Position numbers and translations under genes: made by a program. The notes beneath the pieces are model-generated. The model saw only the letters and a program-made list of their open reading frames with translations, did not search any database and was not told the origin of the DNA. Of a DNA stretch of 64,000 bases, positions 43,895 to 54,726 are shown one piece after another (the first letter of the stretch is position 1; each line of letters begins with the position of its first letter). The DNA is from Bordetella parapertussis (lineage in GTDB: Bacteria > Pseudomonadota > Gammaproteobacteria > Burkholderiales > Burkholderiaceae_A): contig CAMAZF010000001.1 of assembly GCA_945862985.1 (NCBI GenBank), forward strand, positions 1-64,000, read 5' to 3'.

Positions 43895-44638
43895 ATGACC
43901 GCTATCCAACAGGGGCTTCCCCTGACCGCCCCCATCCAATGGCTTCGAGGGGGGTGGCACGACATGCTGTGTGCCGGGCTTCGAGGCGCCTGGTACGGAG
44001 CCTGTTTCGCCGTGATGGGATATCTGATCTCCTACGTCTATGGCTCACTCTGGCAAGCCACCATGGGTCTGACGGCCGGGTTTTTTCTGATGGGCCCATT
44101 CATCTGCACAGGGATCTACGAGCTCTCTCGTCAAAGGGAGAAAGGAGAGGGGTACAACCTCGTCAAGAGCTGGTGGGCCTGGCTGAGAAACTGGAAGTCG
44201 ATTGGCTTCTTCGCTGCAATGCTTACCTTCTTCATGATCGTCTGGGCTCGAGTCTCGGTGGTGATCTTTGCCCTCTTTGCCTCCCACGACTACCCCACGG
44301 TTCAGAGCATGCTGCAGCAGATTGTCTCCATGCAGAACCTCGAGTTCATCTTGGTTTGGCTCTGTGTAGGCTTTGTGTTCGCAAGTCTGGTCTTTGCGAT
44401 CTCCGTGGTGAGTGTTCCGCTCTTACTCGACCGGGGAACCGACACCTTAGAGGCTGTGTTCTCCAGTGCACGGGCGCTTTGGAGCAACCCGGGCACCTGC
44501 CTGGTTTGGGGGCTCTTGATCGTGATGATCATTGGCGGCAGTCTTCTGCTGTTTATGCCCCTGCTGATTGTGACTGCGCCCTGGATCGGGCATGCCACCT
44601 GGAGAGCTTATCGGGCGCTTGTGGCTTCAGCGGACTGA
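43895..44638 (+). CDS. DUF2189 integral membrane protein
   Basis: A 247-residue membrane protein with about six hydrophobic helices. The pattern APIQWLRGGWHDM, GPFICTGIYELSRQREKGE and SVPLLLDRGTDTLEAVFSSARALWSNP matches DUF2189. The function is unknown. The ATG at 43895 has AGGGAGAA upstream. The 3' end overlaps the convergent ubiJ gene by 31 bp. Confidence 0.85.
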   Translation: MTAIQQGLPLTAPIQWLRGGWHDMLCAGLRGAWYGACFAVMGYLISYVYGSLWQATMGLTAGFFLMGPFICTGIYELSRQREKGEGYNLVKSWWAWLRNWKSIGFFAAMLTFFMIVWARVSVVIFALFASHDYPTVQSMLQQIVSMQNLEFILVWLCVGFVFASLVFAISVVSVPLLLDRGTDTLEAVFSSARALWSNPGTCLVWGLLIVMIIGGSLLLFMPLLIVTAPWIGHATWRAYRALVASAD

Positions 44639-45159
44639 AGCCTTTTTTCAAAACGTGCAAGCCGATCACGCAAGGCCTGGAGGTCTTGCTGGTGGGCGTC
44701 AAAGCGAGCGCGTTTTAACAATACATCGCTGTTCTGGATGGCTTGATTCAGTGCGCGTTGTGCGGCCTGGACAGGCCAAGATGCTCCTACCGTTTGGCCA
44801 AGAGGAGAGAGCCGTGTGCGCATCAGCTGAATCAGTGGATTGAGCCTTTGCGCAATCTCAACATCGCCCTCAATTCTGAGTCCTTTCATGGACGGGCCTG
44901 AGGCTGTCTTTGAAAAGAACTGATCGACGCTGGCAATGAAAAAGGCTGGCGTAAGCGTCAGACGAACATCGATCGGTGTGGATTCAGAGGTTCCCACGGA
45001 CTCCAGCAACCCGTCTTGAGCGAAGCGCGCGCAAAGGCTTGGGATTTGGAGTGGCGCAAACCCTTCAAAGCTCACCGCGATGTGGCTGCCTGCCAATGAG
45101 CGAAGTTGATCGTGGAGCGCACGATCTCGCTCAATGGCGAAGTTCAACGCAGCCAGCAC
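44608..45159 (-). CDS. ubiJ: Ubiquinone biosynthesis accessory factor UbiJ
   Basis: A 183-residue SCP2-domain protein (residues ~10-115) with a C-terminal coiled coil (DLQALRDRLARFEKRLQSAEA), the layout of UbiJ, a lipid-binding subunit of the ubiquinone biosynthesis complex. It is placed after ubiE and the Tim44-like gene. ubiB, usually next, is not present: a convergent gene follows. The start codon is GTG at 45159. Confidence 0.85.
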   Translation of the reverse strand: MLAALNFAIERDRALHDQLRSLAGSHIAVSFEGFAPLQIPSLCARFAQDGLLESVGTSESTPIDVRLTLTPAFFIASVDQFFSKTASGPSMKGLRIEGDVEIAQRLNPLIQLMRTRLSPLGQTVGASWPVQAAQRALNQAIQNSDVLLKRARFDAHQQDLQALRDRLARFEKRLQSAEATSAR

Positions 45160-45168
45160 GATGAAGCC

Positions 45169-46146
45169 CTATACGCCAGACTGGTTCTGGGTGATGCCCG
45201 CGAGCAACCAGCCCGCATTGGCCTGCCCGAGAGACTTGTGGAGGGTCCAGGTCTCATCAAAATGCGTGGGCAGGGCGTCGACTGCCTCGCGAATGAGCCC
45301 ATGAAAGCGAATGAAGACCGCATCGACAGGCTGACCATCTTCGCCCGTGTCACGCGACTGGCCAAACCACTCGACATGGAGTTCATCGACCGTGGTGACG
45401 TTCGCTGACGGTCCCCGCTGAAAGAGCTGCTGTCTCAGGCCTTCAGCCATCCCCTCGGTGGTGAAGGCTCGAATGTCGTCCAGACGCCCTTCATCCCAAA
45501 CCTTCTGAAGGTGGAGGAACTGCTCCCGGGCGACCGAGAGGAAGCGCTCGACCTCAGACTCCGTGATCTCAGGTGAAGAGACCGCCTCAGGTGAGGCCGC
45601 CAATGGAGTGGAGCCAACCGAAGACGCCTCGGGGTTCAACGACTGCGGGGGCTGCTGGAGGGTTTCACGAAACTGAACAGGGGCACCATTCGCGCCTGCG
45701 GGCTGTGCCTGACGGCCACGAGACATCACGAGGCGGAACAAAAAGACAGCCAAGAGCACGCCAGCCACGATGAGCAGCATGCTCATGAGCTCCTCTCCAA
45801 ACCCCAGATAAGAGGCAAGTGCCGCAAGACCCAGGCCCGCTGCGAGGCCAGCGACGGGACCCATCCAGCTGTTGCGGGCGGGAGCGGCTGCAGCTGCGGG
45901 TGCAGCCGCAGGGGCTGCAGCGGGCTGGGCTGCAGGCTGACCTGGCTGCTGGGCTGGTTGCTGGGCGGGCTTCGTGGGGGGAGCCTGGCGCTGCACGGGC
46001 GCCTGACGACCAAATGAAGAGCCTCCCCCCATCCGCTTGGCGTCCGCTTCAATCGGTACCAAGGCGATGAGACTGAGGGCGACGCTCATGACCCCCAATG
46101 AGGCCCACTGGGCAGACCGGGTCAGGCGGCGAGAGAGCATGGACAT
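45169..46146 (-). CDS. Tim44-like domain membrane protein
   Basis: A 325-residue protein. It has a signal/anchor segment (ending near IEADAKRMGGGSSFGRQ), a low-complexity Ala/Pro/Gln linker (residues ~45-90), two hydrophobic segments (VAGLAAGLGLAALASYLG and MLLIVAGVLLAVFLFRLVM) and a C-terminal Tim44 domain (residues ~195-325). The last third contains FLHLQKVWDEGRLDDIRAF and WTLHKSLGQANAGWLLAGI. The family is common in proteobacteria between ubiE and ubiJ; its function is unknown. AAAGGA precedes the start. Confidence 0.9.
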   Translation of the reverse strand: MSMLSRRLTRSAQWASLGVMSVALSLIALVPIEADAKRMGGGSSFGRQAPVQRQAPPTKPAQQPAQQPGQPAAQPAAAPAAAPAAAAAPARNSWMGPVAGLAAGLGLAALASYLGFGEELMSMLLIVAGVLLAVFLFRLVMSRGRQAQPAGANGAPVQFRETLQQPPQSLNPEASSVGSTPLAASPEAVSSPEITESEVERFLSVAREQFLHLQKVWDEGRLDDIRAFTTEGMAEGLRQQLFQRGPSANVTTVDELHVEWFGQSRDTGEDGQPVDAVFIRFHGLIREAVDALPTHFDETWTLHKSLGQANAGWLLAGITQNQSGV

Positions 46147-46176
46147 GGGAAGGTTCCTTTTCAGAAAAACGGGTTA

Positions 46177-46920
46177 TTACAGATTGGACCCAACTTTTAC
46201 CGCTTGGTGCAGAGCAACCACACCAGCCGTATGGGTGGAATGGCGAACCACTCCAAAGCCCGCATCCCGCATCATGGCGGCGAGGGCCTCGGGGTCGGGG
46301 TGCATGCGGATGGATTCGGCCAGATATCGATAGCTGTCTGCATCTCCGGTAACACGCTCGCCCAGCCAGGGCAGGATTCGAAAGGAGTAAGCGTCGTACA
46401 GGCCCTCCAGAGGCTTGGCCACTTTGGAGAACTCCAACACCAGCAATTTGCCATGAGGCTTGAGGACACGATGAAGCTCTCTCAGAGCCTGGTCCTTGTG
46501 GGTCATATTGCGCAGGCCAAAGGCGAGGGTGATGCGATCGAACTGGTTGTCGGCAAAGGGCAGTGCCTCGCAGTCGCAGACCACCGCCTCAATGGGTCTG
46601 CCTGCATTCAGGAGGCGGTCCCTGCCCCGCTCGAGCATCTGTGCGTTGATGTCCGCCATGACGACTCGGCCCTCCGGACCGACCCGGTTCGAGAAGGCCA
46701 GCGCAAGGTCACCGGTTCCACTGGCGACGTCCAAAACCCAATCCCCTGGCTGAACCTGAGCCTGAGCAACCGTCCAGGCCTTCCAGAGTCTGTGCAACCC
46801 CGCAGACATCAGGTCATTCATGAGGTCATACCGGGATGCCACACGGTCAAAAACGCGGCGAACCTCTCGAGCCTTCTCCTGCTCGGGGATGGTCTTGAAT
46901 CCAAAATGGGTGGTGGTCAT
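46177..46920 (-). CDS. ubiE: Ubiquinone/menaquinone C-methyltransferase
   Basis: A 247-residue SAM methyltransferase. [47 protein letters not shown] is the UbiE N-terminus. [16 protein letters not shown] is motif I, and [39 protein letters not shown] is diagnostic. It methylates the quinone ring. The ATG at 46920 is used; the frame extends upstream to 46968 without homology. Confidence 0.96.
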   Translation of the reverse strand: MTTTHFGFKTIPEQEKAREVRRVFDRVASRYDLMNDLMSAGLHRLWKAWTVAQAQVQPGDWVLDVASGTGDLALAFSNRVGPEGRVVMADINAQMLERGRDRLLNAGRPIEAVVCDCEALPFADNQFDRITLAFGLRNMTHKDQALRELHRVLKPHGKLLVLEFSKVAKPLEGLYDAYSFRILPWLGERVTGDADSYRYLAESIRMHPDPEALAAMMRDAGFGVVRHSTHTAGVVALHQAVKVGSNL

Positions 46921-46971
46921 GCGATTCTGTTTCCTGTCCGGGCAAAGTCTAGACGGCTCTCCGCCCATTAA

Positions 46972-46989
46972 CTGTCATATAGACGCAAT
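46972..46989 (+). promoter_or_regulatory. Pho box upstream of phoB
   Basis: CTGTCATATAGACGCAAT lies about 25-40 nt before phoB. The first half matches the PhoB direct-repeat consensus (CTGTCAT) exactly; the second is degenerate. The position suggests phosphate-starvation autoregulation of phoBR. A prediction from motif only. Confidence 0.5.
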
Positions 46990-47012
46990 ATTTCGGGAAT
47001 AAATTCGCCATC

Positions 47013-47717
47013 ATGTCGAGTACCATCCTTGTCGTTGAAGACGAACCTGCGATTGCGGAATTGGTCGCTGTCAACCTGAGCTTTGCCGGGCACAAGGTGT
47101 TGCGTGCCGCCGACTCCATTCAAGCCGATACGCTCATACGCGCAGAGCTCCCAGACCTCATTCTATTGGACTGGATGCTGCCAGGTGCGAGTGGCGTTCA
47201 ATATGCCAAGAAGCTCAGAGCCGAAGAGCGTACCCGGGATGTGCCCATCATCATGCTGACTGCCAGATCTGAAGAGGGCGACAAGGTTGAGGGCCTCGAT
47301 AGTGGCGCTGACGACTACATGACCAAGCCCTTCTCTCCCAAAGAATTGCTGGCCAGAATTAAGGCCGTCATGCGTCGACGGGCCCCACAGCTCACTGATG
47401 ACGCAGTGGATATTTGCGGCCTGAAGCTTGACCCGTTGACGCATCGCGTCTCTGGCGGTGGGATGCCCCTGGACTTGGGGCCAACGGAGTTCCGGCTGCT
47501 TCATTTCTTCATGACGCACCCCGAGCGCGTTCACAGCCGAAGCCAGCTGCTCGATCATGTCTGGGGCGATCACGTGTTCGTAGAGGAGCGGACGGTGGAC
47601 GTGCACATCCGTCGTCTTCGTCAAGCGCTGACGCCCACCGGGCATGAGCGTCATGTGGAGACGGTTCGAGGCAGCGGTTACCGCTTCACCGCCAGCCCTG
47701 CTGCTGTCGCAGCCTGA
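47013..47717 (+). CDS. phoB: Phosphate regulon response regulator PhoB
   Basis: A 234-residue OmpR-type regulator. The receiver domain has acidic residues in VVEDEPAI, phospho-acceptor Asp in [10 protein letters not shown], Thr in MLTARS and Lys in MTKPFSP. The winged helix has [31 protein letters not shown] and [15 protein letters not shown], which is PhoB-like. It precedes phoR by 33 bp. Confidence 0.95.
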   Translation: MSSTILVVEDEPAIAELVAVNLSFAGHKVLRAADSIQADTLIRAELPDLILLDWMLPGASGVQYAKKLRAEERTRDVPIIMLTARSEEGDKVEGLDSGADDYMTKPFSPKELLARIKAVMRRRAPQLTDDAVDICGLKLDPLTHRVSGGGMPLDLGPTEFRLLHFFMTHPERVHSRSQLLDHVWGDHVFVEERTVDVHIRRLRQALTPTGHERHVETVRGSGYRFTASPAAVAA

Positions 47718-47750
47718 CGCCTCCCAACTGATTCCGAAGATAATGCCGGG

Positions 47751-49064
47751 ATGACCGGTCTCTGGGTTCGCGTTCTCGTCACTGTTCTGTTGATTCTGCT
47801 GGCCTCCCTGCTGGCAGACCTCATTGCGGGAGGCCGCGCTGCCTTCACGGTCGCCTTTAGCTCGCTGGTGATCTGGGTGTTCTTTCAGCTCTGGCACCTC
47901 AGAAAGATGACGCGCTGGCTAGAGGATTTCAAGCTGAACAAAACCCCAACCGGGCTGGGCACCTGGGACGTATTGTTCTCTGCCGTGTTTCGGCTTGCCC
48001 GATCCTATGAGCGCCAACAGGCCCAGCTCAAGCTGATGCTGAGCTCTTTTCGCAGTGCGACAGAGGCCATGCCGGATGGTGTCGTCTCTCTGGATGACCA
48101 CCATCAGATCACCTATGCATCGAGACGTGCCGCCTTGCACTTGAATCTGCGGGTTCCAGACGACTACGGCCGCAACATCCTCAATCTGCTGCGCCATCCG
48201 GACTTCAGTGAATATCTGGAGCAGGACCAATGGTCTGAGCCGGTCACGCTGACGGGCGTGCCTGGCGTTGGCCGCAGCCTCCAGGTTCAGTTGATTCCCT
48301 ACGGCGAACGTGAGCAGCTGCTCCTCACCAGGGACGTGACAGAGGTTCTCAAGCTAGAGACCACTCGGAGAGATTTTGTGGCCAATGTGTCGCATGAGCT
48401 CAAGACTCCCCTCACAGTCATCTCTGGCTTTGTGGAGACGCTACAAGAACTTCCCCTCGACAAGAATCAGCGTGCAGACATTCTGGAGACCATCCGAACC
48501 CAGGCCCAACGCATGCAGAGACTCATTGAGGATCTGCTCGTTCTGTCGAGGATTGAGTCGGACAAGACTCCGCCCGCCGAAGACCAGCTCGACATGCGAA
48601 AGACGCTTCAGCAGCTCGCTGAGGATGCGCACCACCTCAGCCGCGGCAAGCATCAGATCACGCTGGGACAGCCCCTCAGCCCAGATCTGCTCATTGGGGA
48701 TGAGCAGGAGCTTGCCAGTGCCTTTGGCAATCTGGTGAGTAATGCAATTCGGTACACGCCCCCGCATGGCACGATTACCCTCAGTTGGAGACGCAATGAA
48801 GAAGGACAGGGCGTGTTCGAGGTGAGCGATACAGGGCCGGGCATTGAACCCGAACATATCGGCCGGCTGACCGAGCGCTTCTATCGGGTTGACAAGGGGA
48901 GGTCCAGATCAACGGGTGGAACCGGCCTGGGGCTCGCCATCGTGAAGCACATCGCTTCTCGGCATAACGCGAACCTGCGAATTGAGAGCGAGCTTGGAAA
49001 GGGCAGCCGCTTTGGGCTGGTCTTTCCAACCCAGCGACTGCTTCGTGAGCCTCATCGCGCCTAG
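47751..49064 (+). CDS. phoR: Phosphate regulon sensor histidine kinase PhoR
   Basis: A 437-residue kinase. It has two N-terminal membrane helices (to ~residue 50), a PhoR-type domain, a PAS domain (about 95-195), the H-box FVANVSHELKTPLTVISGFVETL, and the ATPase domain with N box GNLVSNAIRYTPP, G1 VSDTGPGI and G2 GGTGLGLAIVKHI. Length and order are normal for PhoR. The 3' end is 3 bp from the convergent oxidoreductase. Confidence 0.95.
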   Translation: MTGLWVRVLVTVLLILLASLLADLIAGGRAAFTVAFSSLVIWVFFQLWHLRKMTRWLEDFKLNKTPTGLGTWDVLFSAVFRLARSYERQQAQLKLMLSSFRSATEAMPDGVVSLDDHHQITYASRRAALHLNLRVPDDYGRNILNLLRHPDFSEYLEQDQWSEPVTLTGVPGVGRSLQVQLIPYGEREQLLLTRDVTEVLKLETTRRDFVANVSHELKTPLTVISGFVETLQELPLDKNQRADILETIRTQAQRMQRLIEDLLVLSRIESDKTPPAEDQLDMRKTLQQLAEDAHHLSRGKHQITLGQPLSPDLLIGDEQELASAFGNLVSNAIRYTPPHGTITLSWRRNEEGQGVFEVSDTGPGIEPEHIGRLTERFYRVDKGRSRSTGGTGLGLAIVKHIASRHNANLRIESELGKGSRFGLVFPTQRLLREPHRA

Positions 49065-49067
49065 ACG

Positions 49068-52000
49068 CTAGACGAGGACGCGCTCAATTCCCCCGTGGTT
49101 CGCTTTGGCCACGTAGTCCTCCATCCAGCTTGCGCCCAAGAGGTGGCGAGCCATTTCCACCACGATGTAATCAGCCTGAACCCCCGTGTCGTCGGTGAAG
49201 CGATTGAGACCCTGCAGACAGCTGGGGCAGGCGGTAAGGATCTTGACGGCCTGATTGGGGTCGTCACCACGCGCAGCCTCGGCACCCTTGCGCATCTCGG
49301 ACTCCTTGCGAAAACGCACTTGGGTTGAAATGTCAGGCCGCGCAATGGCCAATGTCCCTGACTCGCCGCAGCACCGATCGTTCTTCTCCACCGCTCCGTT
49401 GAGGTCGCTGTTGACCAAGGTGTTGACGACCTTCATGGGGTTGTGTTGCTTCATGGGGCTATGACAAGGGTCGTGATACATGTATCGAACGCCGGTAACG
49501 CCTTCGAGGCGCAGCCCCTTCTCGAGCAAGAATTCATGGATATCCAGAATGCGGCACCCCGGGAAGATCTTGTCAAACTCGTATCCTGCAAGCTGGTCGT
49601 AACAGGTTCCGCAAGAGACGACCACGGTCTTGATGTCGAGATAGTTCAGGGTATTGGCGACCCGATGGAAGAGCACTCGATTGTCCGTGATGATCTTGTC
49701 GGCCTTGTCGAACTGGCCGGAGCCGCGCTGGGGATACCCACAGCACAGGTAGCCCGGAGGCAGGACGGTTTGCACATTGGCCTGCCAGAGCATGGCCTGG
49801 GTAGCCAGGCCCACCTGAGAAAAAAGGCGTTCCGAGCCACAGCCTGGGAAATAAAACACGGCCTCAGCATCGGCGGAGGTGGTCTGCGGGTTGCGGATAA
49901 TGGGCACGTAGCGGGCGTCTTCGATGTCCAGCAACGCCCTTGCAGTCTTCTTGGGCAGATTGCCGGGCATGCGCTTGTTCACGAAATGAATCACCTGTGC
50001 TTGCGCAGGCGCTCGCCCCAGCGTGGCCGGCGGCTTCTGAGTCTGCTTCTTGGCAAAAGACTTCAGAACACCATGAGCGAGGCGTTGGGCCTTGTAGCCC
50101 CACTCGATCATGACCTTTCGAGCGAAGGCAATGGTCTCTGGCTGGGTTGCATTCAGAAAGAACATGGAGGCCGCTGTGCCTGGATTGAAGCGCTTCTTGC
50201 CCATGCGACGCAGAAGGTCACGCATGTTCATCGAGACTTCACCGAAGTCAATGTCGACCGGGCAAGGGCTGGCACATTTGTGACAGACCGTGCAGTGATC
50301 CGCCACATCTGAAAACTCTTCCCAATGAGCAATGCTCACCCCACGACGGGTCTGTTCCTCATAAAGGAAGGCCTCGATCAGCAGGGAGGTCGCGAGAATC
50401 TTGTTGCGAGGGGAGTACAGAAGGTTCGCTCGGGGCGAGTGGGTGGCACAAACCGGCTTGCACTTGCCGCAGCGCAGGCAGTTCGCAAATGAGTCCGCGA
50501 TCGATCGGATGTCGCTCTGCTGAAGAATGAGACTCTCTGCCCCCATCAACCCAAATGAAGGCGTGTAAGCGTTTCGAAGGTCTCCGCCTTCAAGCAGCTT
50601 TCCGGCATTGAATCGTCCCTCTGGATCCACCTTCTGCTTGTAATCTGCAAACGCCTTGCGCTCCTGCGCAGAGAGGAACTCTAGCTTGGTGATCCCAATG
50701 CCGTGCTCTCCGGAAATGACGCCATCCAGATCCTTTGCGATCTGCATGATGCGGGCAACGGCCTGGTGTGCCTCCATGAGCATGTCATAGTCGTCGGAAT
50801 TGACAGGCAGGTTGGTGTGCACATTTCCGTCTCCGGCATGCATGTGCAGGGCTACGAACACACGAGAGCGCAGGACTTTCTGGTGTGTGGCTCGCAGACG
50901 CTCGACCACCGATGCATAGGTCTGACCCGGAAAAATCTGTTGGAAGCCGGAGAGAAGCTCACGCTTCCAAGACACCCTGATGGTGTGGTCCTGCAAAAGC
51001 GCCCCAAGGGTCTCATGGCCGCGTACGTCAGAGGGCAGCCCCTCTAGGCCCAGAGCAGCAAGGTCTGGTGCAGCCTCACCCAGCGAGCGGTCAAGATGCG
51101 CCAGAAGGTAGGACCACCTGGACTCGACCTGTTTCAATAACGCACCGGCCTCGCCCACGCGACGATCCAGCTCCGCTTGTCGATCCTCTGATGCGTCCTC
51201 GTCTTCAGGGAAGGCAATGTCGTTGAGGGTCTGGCGCAGCGCGCGAGTGAGCTTGAGCTTGTTGGCGATCGAGAGCTCAATGTTGATGCGCTCAATGGCG
51301 TTCGTGTATTCGCCCATGCGCGGCAGTGGGATCACGACGTCTTCATTGATCTTGAAGGCGTTGGTGTGCCGAGCGATGGCGGCGGTGCGGGCACGGTCTG
51401 CCCAGAAGGCTTTGCGCGCTTCGGGAGAGACCGCAATAAATCCCTCCCCTGAGCGGCCGTTGGCCAGGCGAATGACCTCGGAGGACGCAAGCGCCACCGC
51501 GGTCTCATCGTCACCCACGAGGTCCCCAATGAGGACCATCTTGGGCATGACGCCCCGCTTGCTCTTGGTGGAATACCCAACCGCACGCAGGTAACGTTCA
51601 TCGAGGTGCTCCAGGCCCGCGAGAAGGGTTCCCCCTGGCCGAGTGTCCAGGTAATCCTTAATCTCCACGATGGAGGGGACCGCCTCTTGGGCATTCCCAA
51701 AGAATTCGAGACAGACCGTTCTCACAAACTGAGGCATGCGATGAAGCACCCAATGGCAGCTCGTGATGAGGCCATCGCAGCCTTCCTTTTGAATACCGGG
51801 GAGCCCGCCAAGGACCTTGTCCGTGACATCCTTTCCAAGCCCAAGCCTGCGGAATTGTCGCCCTTCAAGGCGCAGCAGCGTGCGGGCGAGCGGCTCGCCC
51901 TGGAAGTGAGTCTCACAACCTGCGCCAACGAGCTGATGAGGCGCATAGCGAGCCACTTCAAACTCAACCCATTCGAGGTCGTGAATCTTGCCCATGTTGT

Positions 52001-53030
52001 GGGCAAGACGAGTGACCTCGATCCAATCTCCTTGAGGGTCCACCATCCGCCAGGACGCGAGGTTGTCAATGGCTGTGCCCCAGAGCACGGCCTTCTTGCC
52101 GCCCGCATTCATGGCGATGTTCCCGCCCACACAGGAGGCATCGGCGGAGGTGGGGTCGACAGCAAACACCAAGCCGGAGCGATCGGCGGCGTCTGAGACC
52201 CGTCGAGTGACTACGCCCGCGCCCGCAAATACCGTTGCGACTGTCGCATCACATCCCGGAAGGCATCGGCGTTGGACCGAACCGAGGTCATCGAGCTTCT
52301 CCGTGTTGATGACCACGGACTTCGCGGTGAGGGGGACCGCACCGCCGGTATAGCCCGTGCCTCCCCCGCGGGGAATAATGGTGAGGCCAAGCTCGATGCA
52401 GGCCTTCACGAGCCCGGCAATCTCGATCTCGGTGTCTGGGGTCAAGACCACCAGGGGCAGCTCGACCCTCCAGTCCGTTGCATCGGTGACATGTGAGACC
52501 CGAGAGAGGCCATCGAACTTGATGTTGTCAGGGTCCGTCAGGCGGGCCAGGCGCTTTCGAATCTGGCGACGCAGGGCCTGCATCTCCTCGAAGGCCGCAC
52601 CAAATCGCATCACCGCGGACTTGGCCAAGAGAAGGAGCGCCTGAACCTTCTCATCGCGCTGGGCTGACATCTGATCCTGGGGCGCGCGCTCACGACGGCG
52701 ATCGATGTCTTGCAGACGATGGTGGAGGGCATCAATCAGCGCCTTGCGACGCTTTGGACTTGAGAGTAGATCGTCTTGCAGATAAGGGTTGCGCTGAACG
52801 GCCCAGATATCCCCAAGCACCTCGTAAAGCATTTTGGCCGAGCGTCCGGTCTTGCGCTCACGACGCAGCTCCACCACAAGGCTCCAACCTTCCTCCCCGA
52901 GGACACGGCGAATGATCTCTTGATCGGAGAAAGAGGTGTAGTTGTAAGGAATCTCTCGCAGGCGCTCTGCGTGGGGCTCCGGCGTAGCTTGCAGCTGAAC
53001 GGCAAGGGCGGGCGTCAGGGGAGCATTCAT
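49068..53030 (-). CDS. Giant FAD/Fe-S oxidoreductase (DUF3683-FAD-CCG)
   Basis: A 1320-residue multidomain enzyme. It has an N-terminal DUF3683 (to ~150) and an FAD-binding type 4 domain (~200-380, [17 protein letters not shown]). An FAD-oxidase C-terminal domain (~390-840) ends with [15 protein letters not shown] and GEHGIG. Two 4Fe-4S motifs follow ([25 protein letters not shown]), then CCG domains ([32 protein letters not shown]). Related enzymes oxidise D-2-hydroxyacids such as D-lactate, glycolate or D-2-hydroxyglutarate (YdiJ-like), passing electrons to quinone. It is common in betaproteobacteria. Confidence 0.92.
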   Translation of the reverse strand: MNAPLTPALAVQLQATPEPHAERLREIPYNYTSFSDQEIIRRVLGEEGWSLVVELRRERKTGRSAKMLYEVLGDIWAVQRNPYLQDDLLSSPKRRKALIDALHHRLQDIDRRRERAPQDQMSAQRDEKVQALLLLAKSAVMRFGAAFEEMQALRRQIRKRLARLTDPDNIKFDGLSRVSHVTDATDWRVELPLVVLTPDTEIEIAGLVKACIELGLTIIPRGGGTGYTGGAVPLTAKSVVINTEKLDDLGSVQRRCLPGCDATVATVFAGAGVVTRRVSDAADRSGLVFAVDPTSADASCVGGNIAMNAGGKKAVLWGTAIDNLASWRMVDPQGDWIEVTRLAHNMGKIHDLEWVEFEVARYAPHQLVGAGCETHFQGEPLARTLLRLEGRQFRRLGLGKDVTDKVLGGLPGIQKEGCDGLITSCHWVLHRMPQFVRTVCLEFFGNAQEAVPSIVEIKDYLDTRPGGTLLAGLEHLDERYLRAVGYSTKSKRGVMPKMVLIGDLVGDDETAVALASSEVIRLANGRSGEGFIAVSPEARKAFWADRARTAAIARHTNAFKINEDVVIPLPRMGEYTNAIERINIELSIANKLKLTRALRQTLNDIAFPEDEDASEDRQAELDRRVGEAGALLKQVESRWSYLLAHLDRSLGEAAPDLAALGLEGLPSDVRGHETLGALLQDHTIRVSWKRELLSGFQQIFPGQTYASVVERLRATHQKVLRSRVFVALHMHAGDGNVHTNLPVNSDDYDMLMEAHQAVARIMQIAKDLDGVISGEHGIGITKLEFLSAQERKAFADYKQKVDPEGRFNAGKLLEGGDLRNAYTPSFGLMGAESLILQQSDIRSIADSFANCLRCGKCKPVCATHSPRANLLYSPRNKILATSLLIEAFLYEEQTRRGVSIAHWEEFSDVADHCTVCHKCASPCPVDIDFGEVSMNMRDLLRRMGKKRFNPGTAASMFFLNATQPETIAFARKVMIEWGYKAQRLAHGVLKSFAKKQTQKPPATLGRAPAQAQVIHFVNKRMPGNLPKKTARALLDIEDARYVPIIRNPQTTSADAEAVFYFPGCGSERLFSQVGLATQAMLWQANVQTVLPPGYLCCGYPQRGSGQFDKADKIITDNRVLFHRVANTLNYLDIKTVVVSCGTCYDQLAGYEFDKIFPGCRILDIHEFLLEKGLRLEGVTGVRYMYHDPCHSPMKQHNPMKVVNTLVNSDLNGAVEKNDRCCGESGTLAIARPDISTQVRFRKESEMRKGAEAARGDDPNQAVKILTACPSCLQGLNRFTDDTGVQADYIVVEMARHLLGASWMEDYVAKANHGGIERVLV

Positions 53031-53131
53031 GGTTGAGCGGCCATTCGGGCAAAGAGAAGGAGACCTTGGATTTTAGCGCTCTCACCCAGCCTAAGCCCCT
53101 ACAAGCCTCTTCCCCAGTACACTCGCATTCC

Positions 53132-54658
53132 ATGACGACTGACTATCTGCGACGCATTCTCGGCGCAAGAGTTTACGAGGTGGCCCATGAGACCCCCCTC
53201 GAGCGGGCCCCTGGACTGAGCCAGCGCCTCGGCTGTGAAGTTCTCCTGAAGCGGGAGGACACCCAGCCTGTCTTCTCCTTCAAAGTCCGGGGGGCCTATA
53301 ACAAAATGGCCCAGTTGGCTCCGCAGCAGCTTCAAAAAGGGGTCATCGCAGCCTCCGCAGGAAACCATGCTCAAGGCGTGGCTTTGTCGGCCAAGTCCCT
53401 CGGATGCCGAGCGGTCATCGTGATGCCCGTGACGACGCCCTCTGTGAAGATCGACGCGGTTCGAGCCCGAGGGGCAGAGGTCGTACTGGCTGGTGAATCC
53501 TACTCCGACGCCTATGCCCACGCTTGCGCCCTACAGGCTGCTGAAGGCCTCACCTTTGTTCACCCTTTTGACGATCCAGATGTGATTGCCGGTCAGGGCA
53601 CGATCGGAATGGAGATCCTGCGCCAGCACGCAGGACCGATCGACGCTATTTTTATCGCGGTTGGCGGTGGCGGACTGATTGCTGGGGTGGGTGCACTTGT
53701 CAAGGAGCTCAGGCCAGACACTCAAATCATTGGAGTGCAAACCGAAGATTCTGACGCGATGGCTCAGTCACTCGAAAAGGGGCATCGGGTCCAACTGCAG
53801 GATGTCGGCCTCTTTTCTGACGGCACGGCGGTCAAGCAGGTCGGCGAAGAGACCTTTCGCCTGGCTCAAAAGGTCGTTGACCAGATGATTCGGGTCAATA
53901 CGGACGCAGTGTGTGCAGCCATTAAGGACATCTACCAGGACACCCGGGCTATCGAAGAGCCCGCCGGCGCACTGGCGCTTGCAGGTCTGAAGGCCTATGT
54001 AGAGAACGTTGGAGCACTTCGCCCTGACGGGACGCCCAAGACACTCGTGGCCATTGCCTGTGGTGCCAATATGAACTTCGATCGGCTCCGGTTTGTGAGC
54101 GAGCGCAGCGAGATCGGCGAGCAGCGTGAGGCCATTTTTGCGGTCACCATTCCCGAGGAGCGTGGGAGCTTCAAGCGATTCTGTGGACTGCTTGGCAGTC
54201 ACAGCGTGACCGAGTTCAACTATCGGATTGCAGATGCTCAACAGGCCCACCTGTTTCTCGGTCTACAGGTGAAAGATCGTGCAGAGGCCCAGTCTATTTC
54301 GGCACGGCTCATTTCAGAGGGCTTTGCGACGCTCGATCTATCCGCAGACGAGACCGCAAAGAATCACATCCGCCATATGGTGGGCGGCCGTTCCCCGCTG
54401 GCCAAAGAGGAACGGCTCTTTCGCTTCGAGTTTCCGGAACGTCCAGGTGCGCTGTTGAGGTTTCTCTCGGCCATGAATCCCACCTGGAACATCTCCCTCT
54501 TTCATTACCGAAACCACGGATCAGACACCGGAAACATCCTGGTGGGACTTCAAGTGCCATCAGACGATGCGGCGGCATTCGAATCCTTTCTCCTCGCCCT
54601 GGGCTATCCGCACTGGGAAGAGACTCAGCACCCCGCCTATCAGCTCTTTCTGAACTGA
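53132..54658 (+). CDS. ilvA: Threonine ammonia-lyase, biosynthetic
   Basis: A 508-residue PLP enzyme of normal length that converts threonine to 2-oxobutanoate for isoleucine. The PLP lysine is in FSFKVRGAYNKM, the substrate loop SAGNHAQG follows, and GGGGLIAGVG binds the phosphate of PLP. Two C-terminal ACT-like domains (from ~residue 330: AIFAVTIPEERGSFKRFCGLLG and RLFRFEFPERPGALLRFLS) give feedback control by isoleucine and valine. The ATG at 53132 is preferred to an in-frame ATG 33 codons upstream without homology. Confidence 0.95.
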   Translation: MTTDYLRRILGARVYEVAHETPLERAPGLSQRLGCEVLLKREDTQPVFSFKVRGAYNKMAQLAPQQLQKGVIAASAGNHAQGVALSAKSLGCRAVIVMPVTTPSVKIDAVRARGAEVVLAGESYSDAYAHACALQAAEGLTFVHPFDDPDVIAGQGTIGMEILRQHAGPIDAIFIAVGGGGLIAGVGALVKELRPDTQIIGVQTEDSDAMAQSLEKGHRVQLQDVGLFSDGTAVKQVGEETFRLAQKVVDQMIRVNTDAVCAAIKDIYQDTRAIEEPAGALALAGLKAYVENVGALRPDGTPKTLVAIACGANMNFDRLRFVSERSEIGEQREAIFAVTIPEERGSFKRFCGLLGSHSVTEFNYRIADAQQAHLFLGLQVKDRAEAQSISARLISEGFATLDLSADETAKNHIRHMVGGRSPLAKEERLFRFEFPERPGALLRFLSAMNPTWNISLFHYRNHGSDTGNILVGLQVPSDDAAAFESFLLALGYPHWEETQHPAYQLFLN

Positions 54659-54726
54659 CGGCCCAAGCCGCCGGAGTCTATTTTTTTGACTCCCTGGCGC
54701 TGCCTCGGCTCACTAGCCTAGGCGAC

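Noticed and set aside
45870-46010. Repetitive Pro/Ala/Gln codons as a DNA repeat element
   Set aside because: The repetition is low-complexity coding for the linker of the Tim44-like protein, not an intergenic repeat.
49443-50312. A 289-codon plus-strand frame within the FAD/Fe-S oxidoreductase
   Set aside because: It is antisense to the Fe-S/CCG half of the enzyme, whose cysteine motifs are intact; high GC third positions explain the open frame.
54634-54713. Intrinsic terminator after ilvA (T7 run near 54680)
   Set aside because: The stem before the T-run is only about 4 bp, and the T-run itself is the loop of a short GGAGTC/GACTCC repeat; too weak to call.
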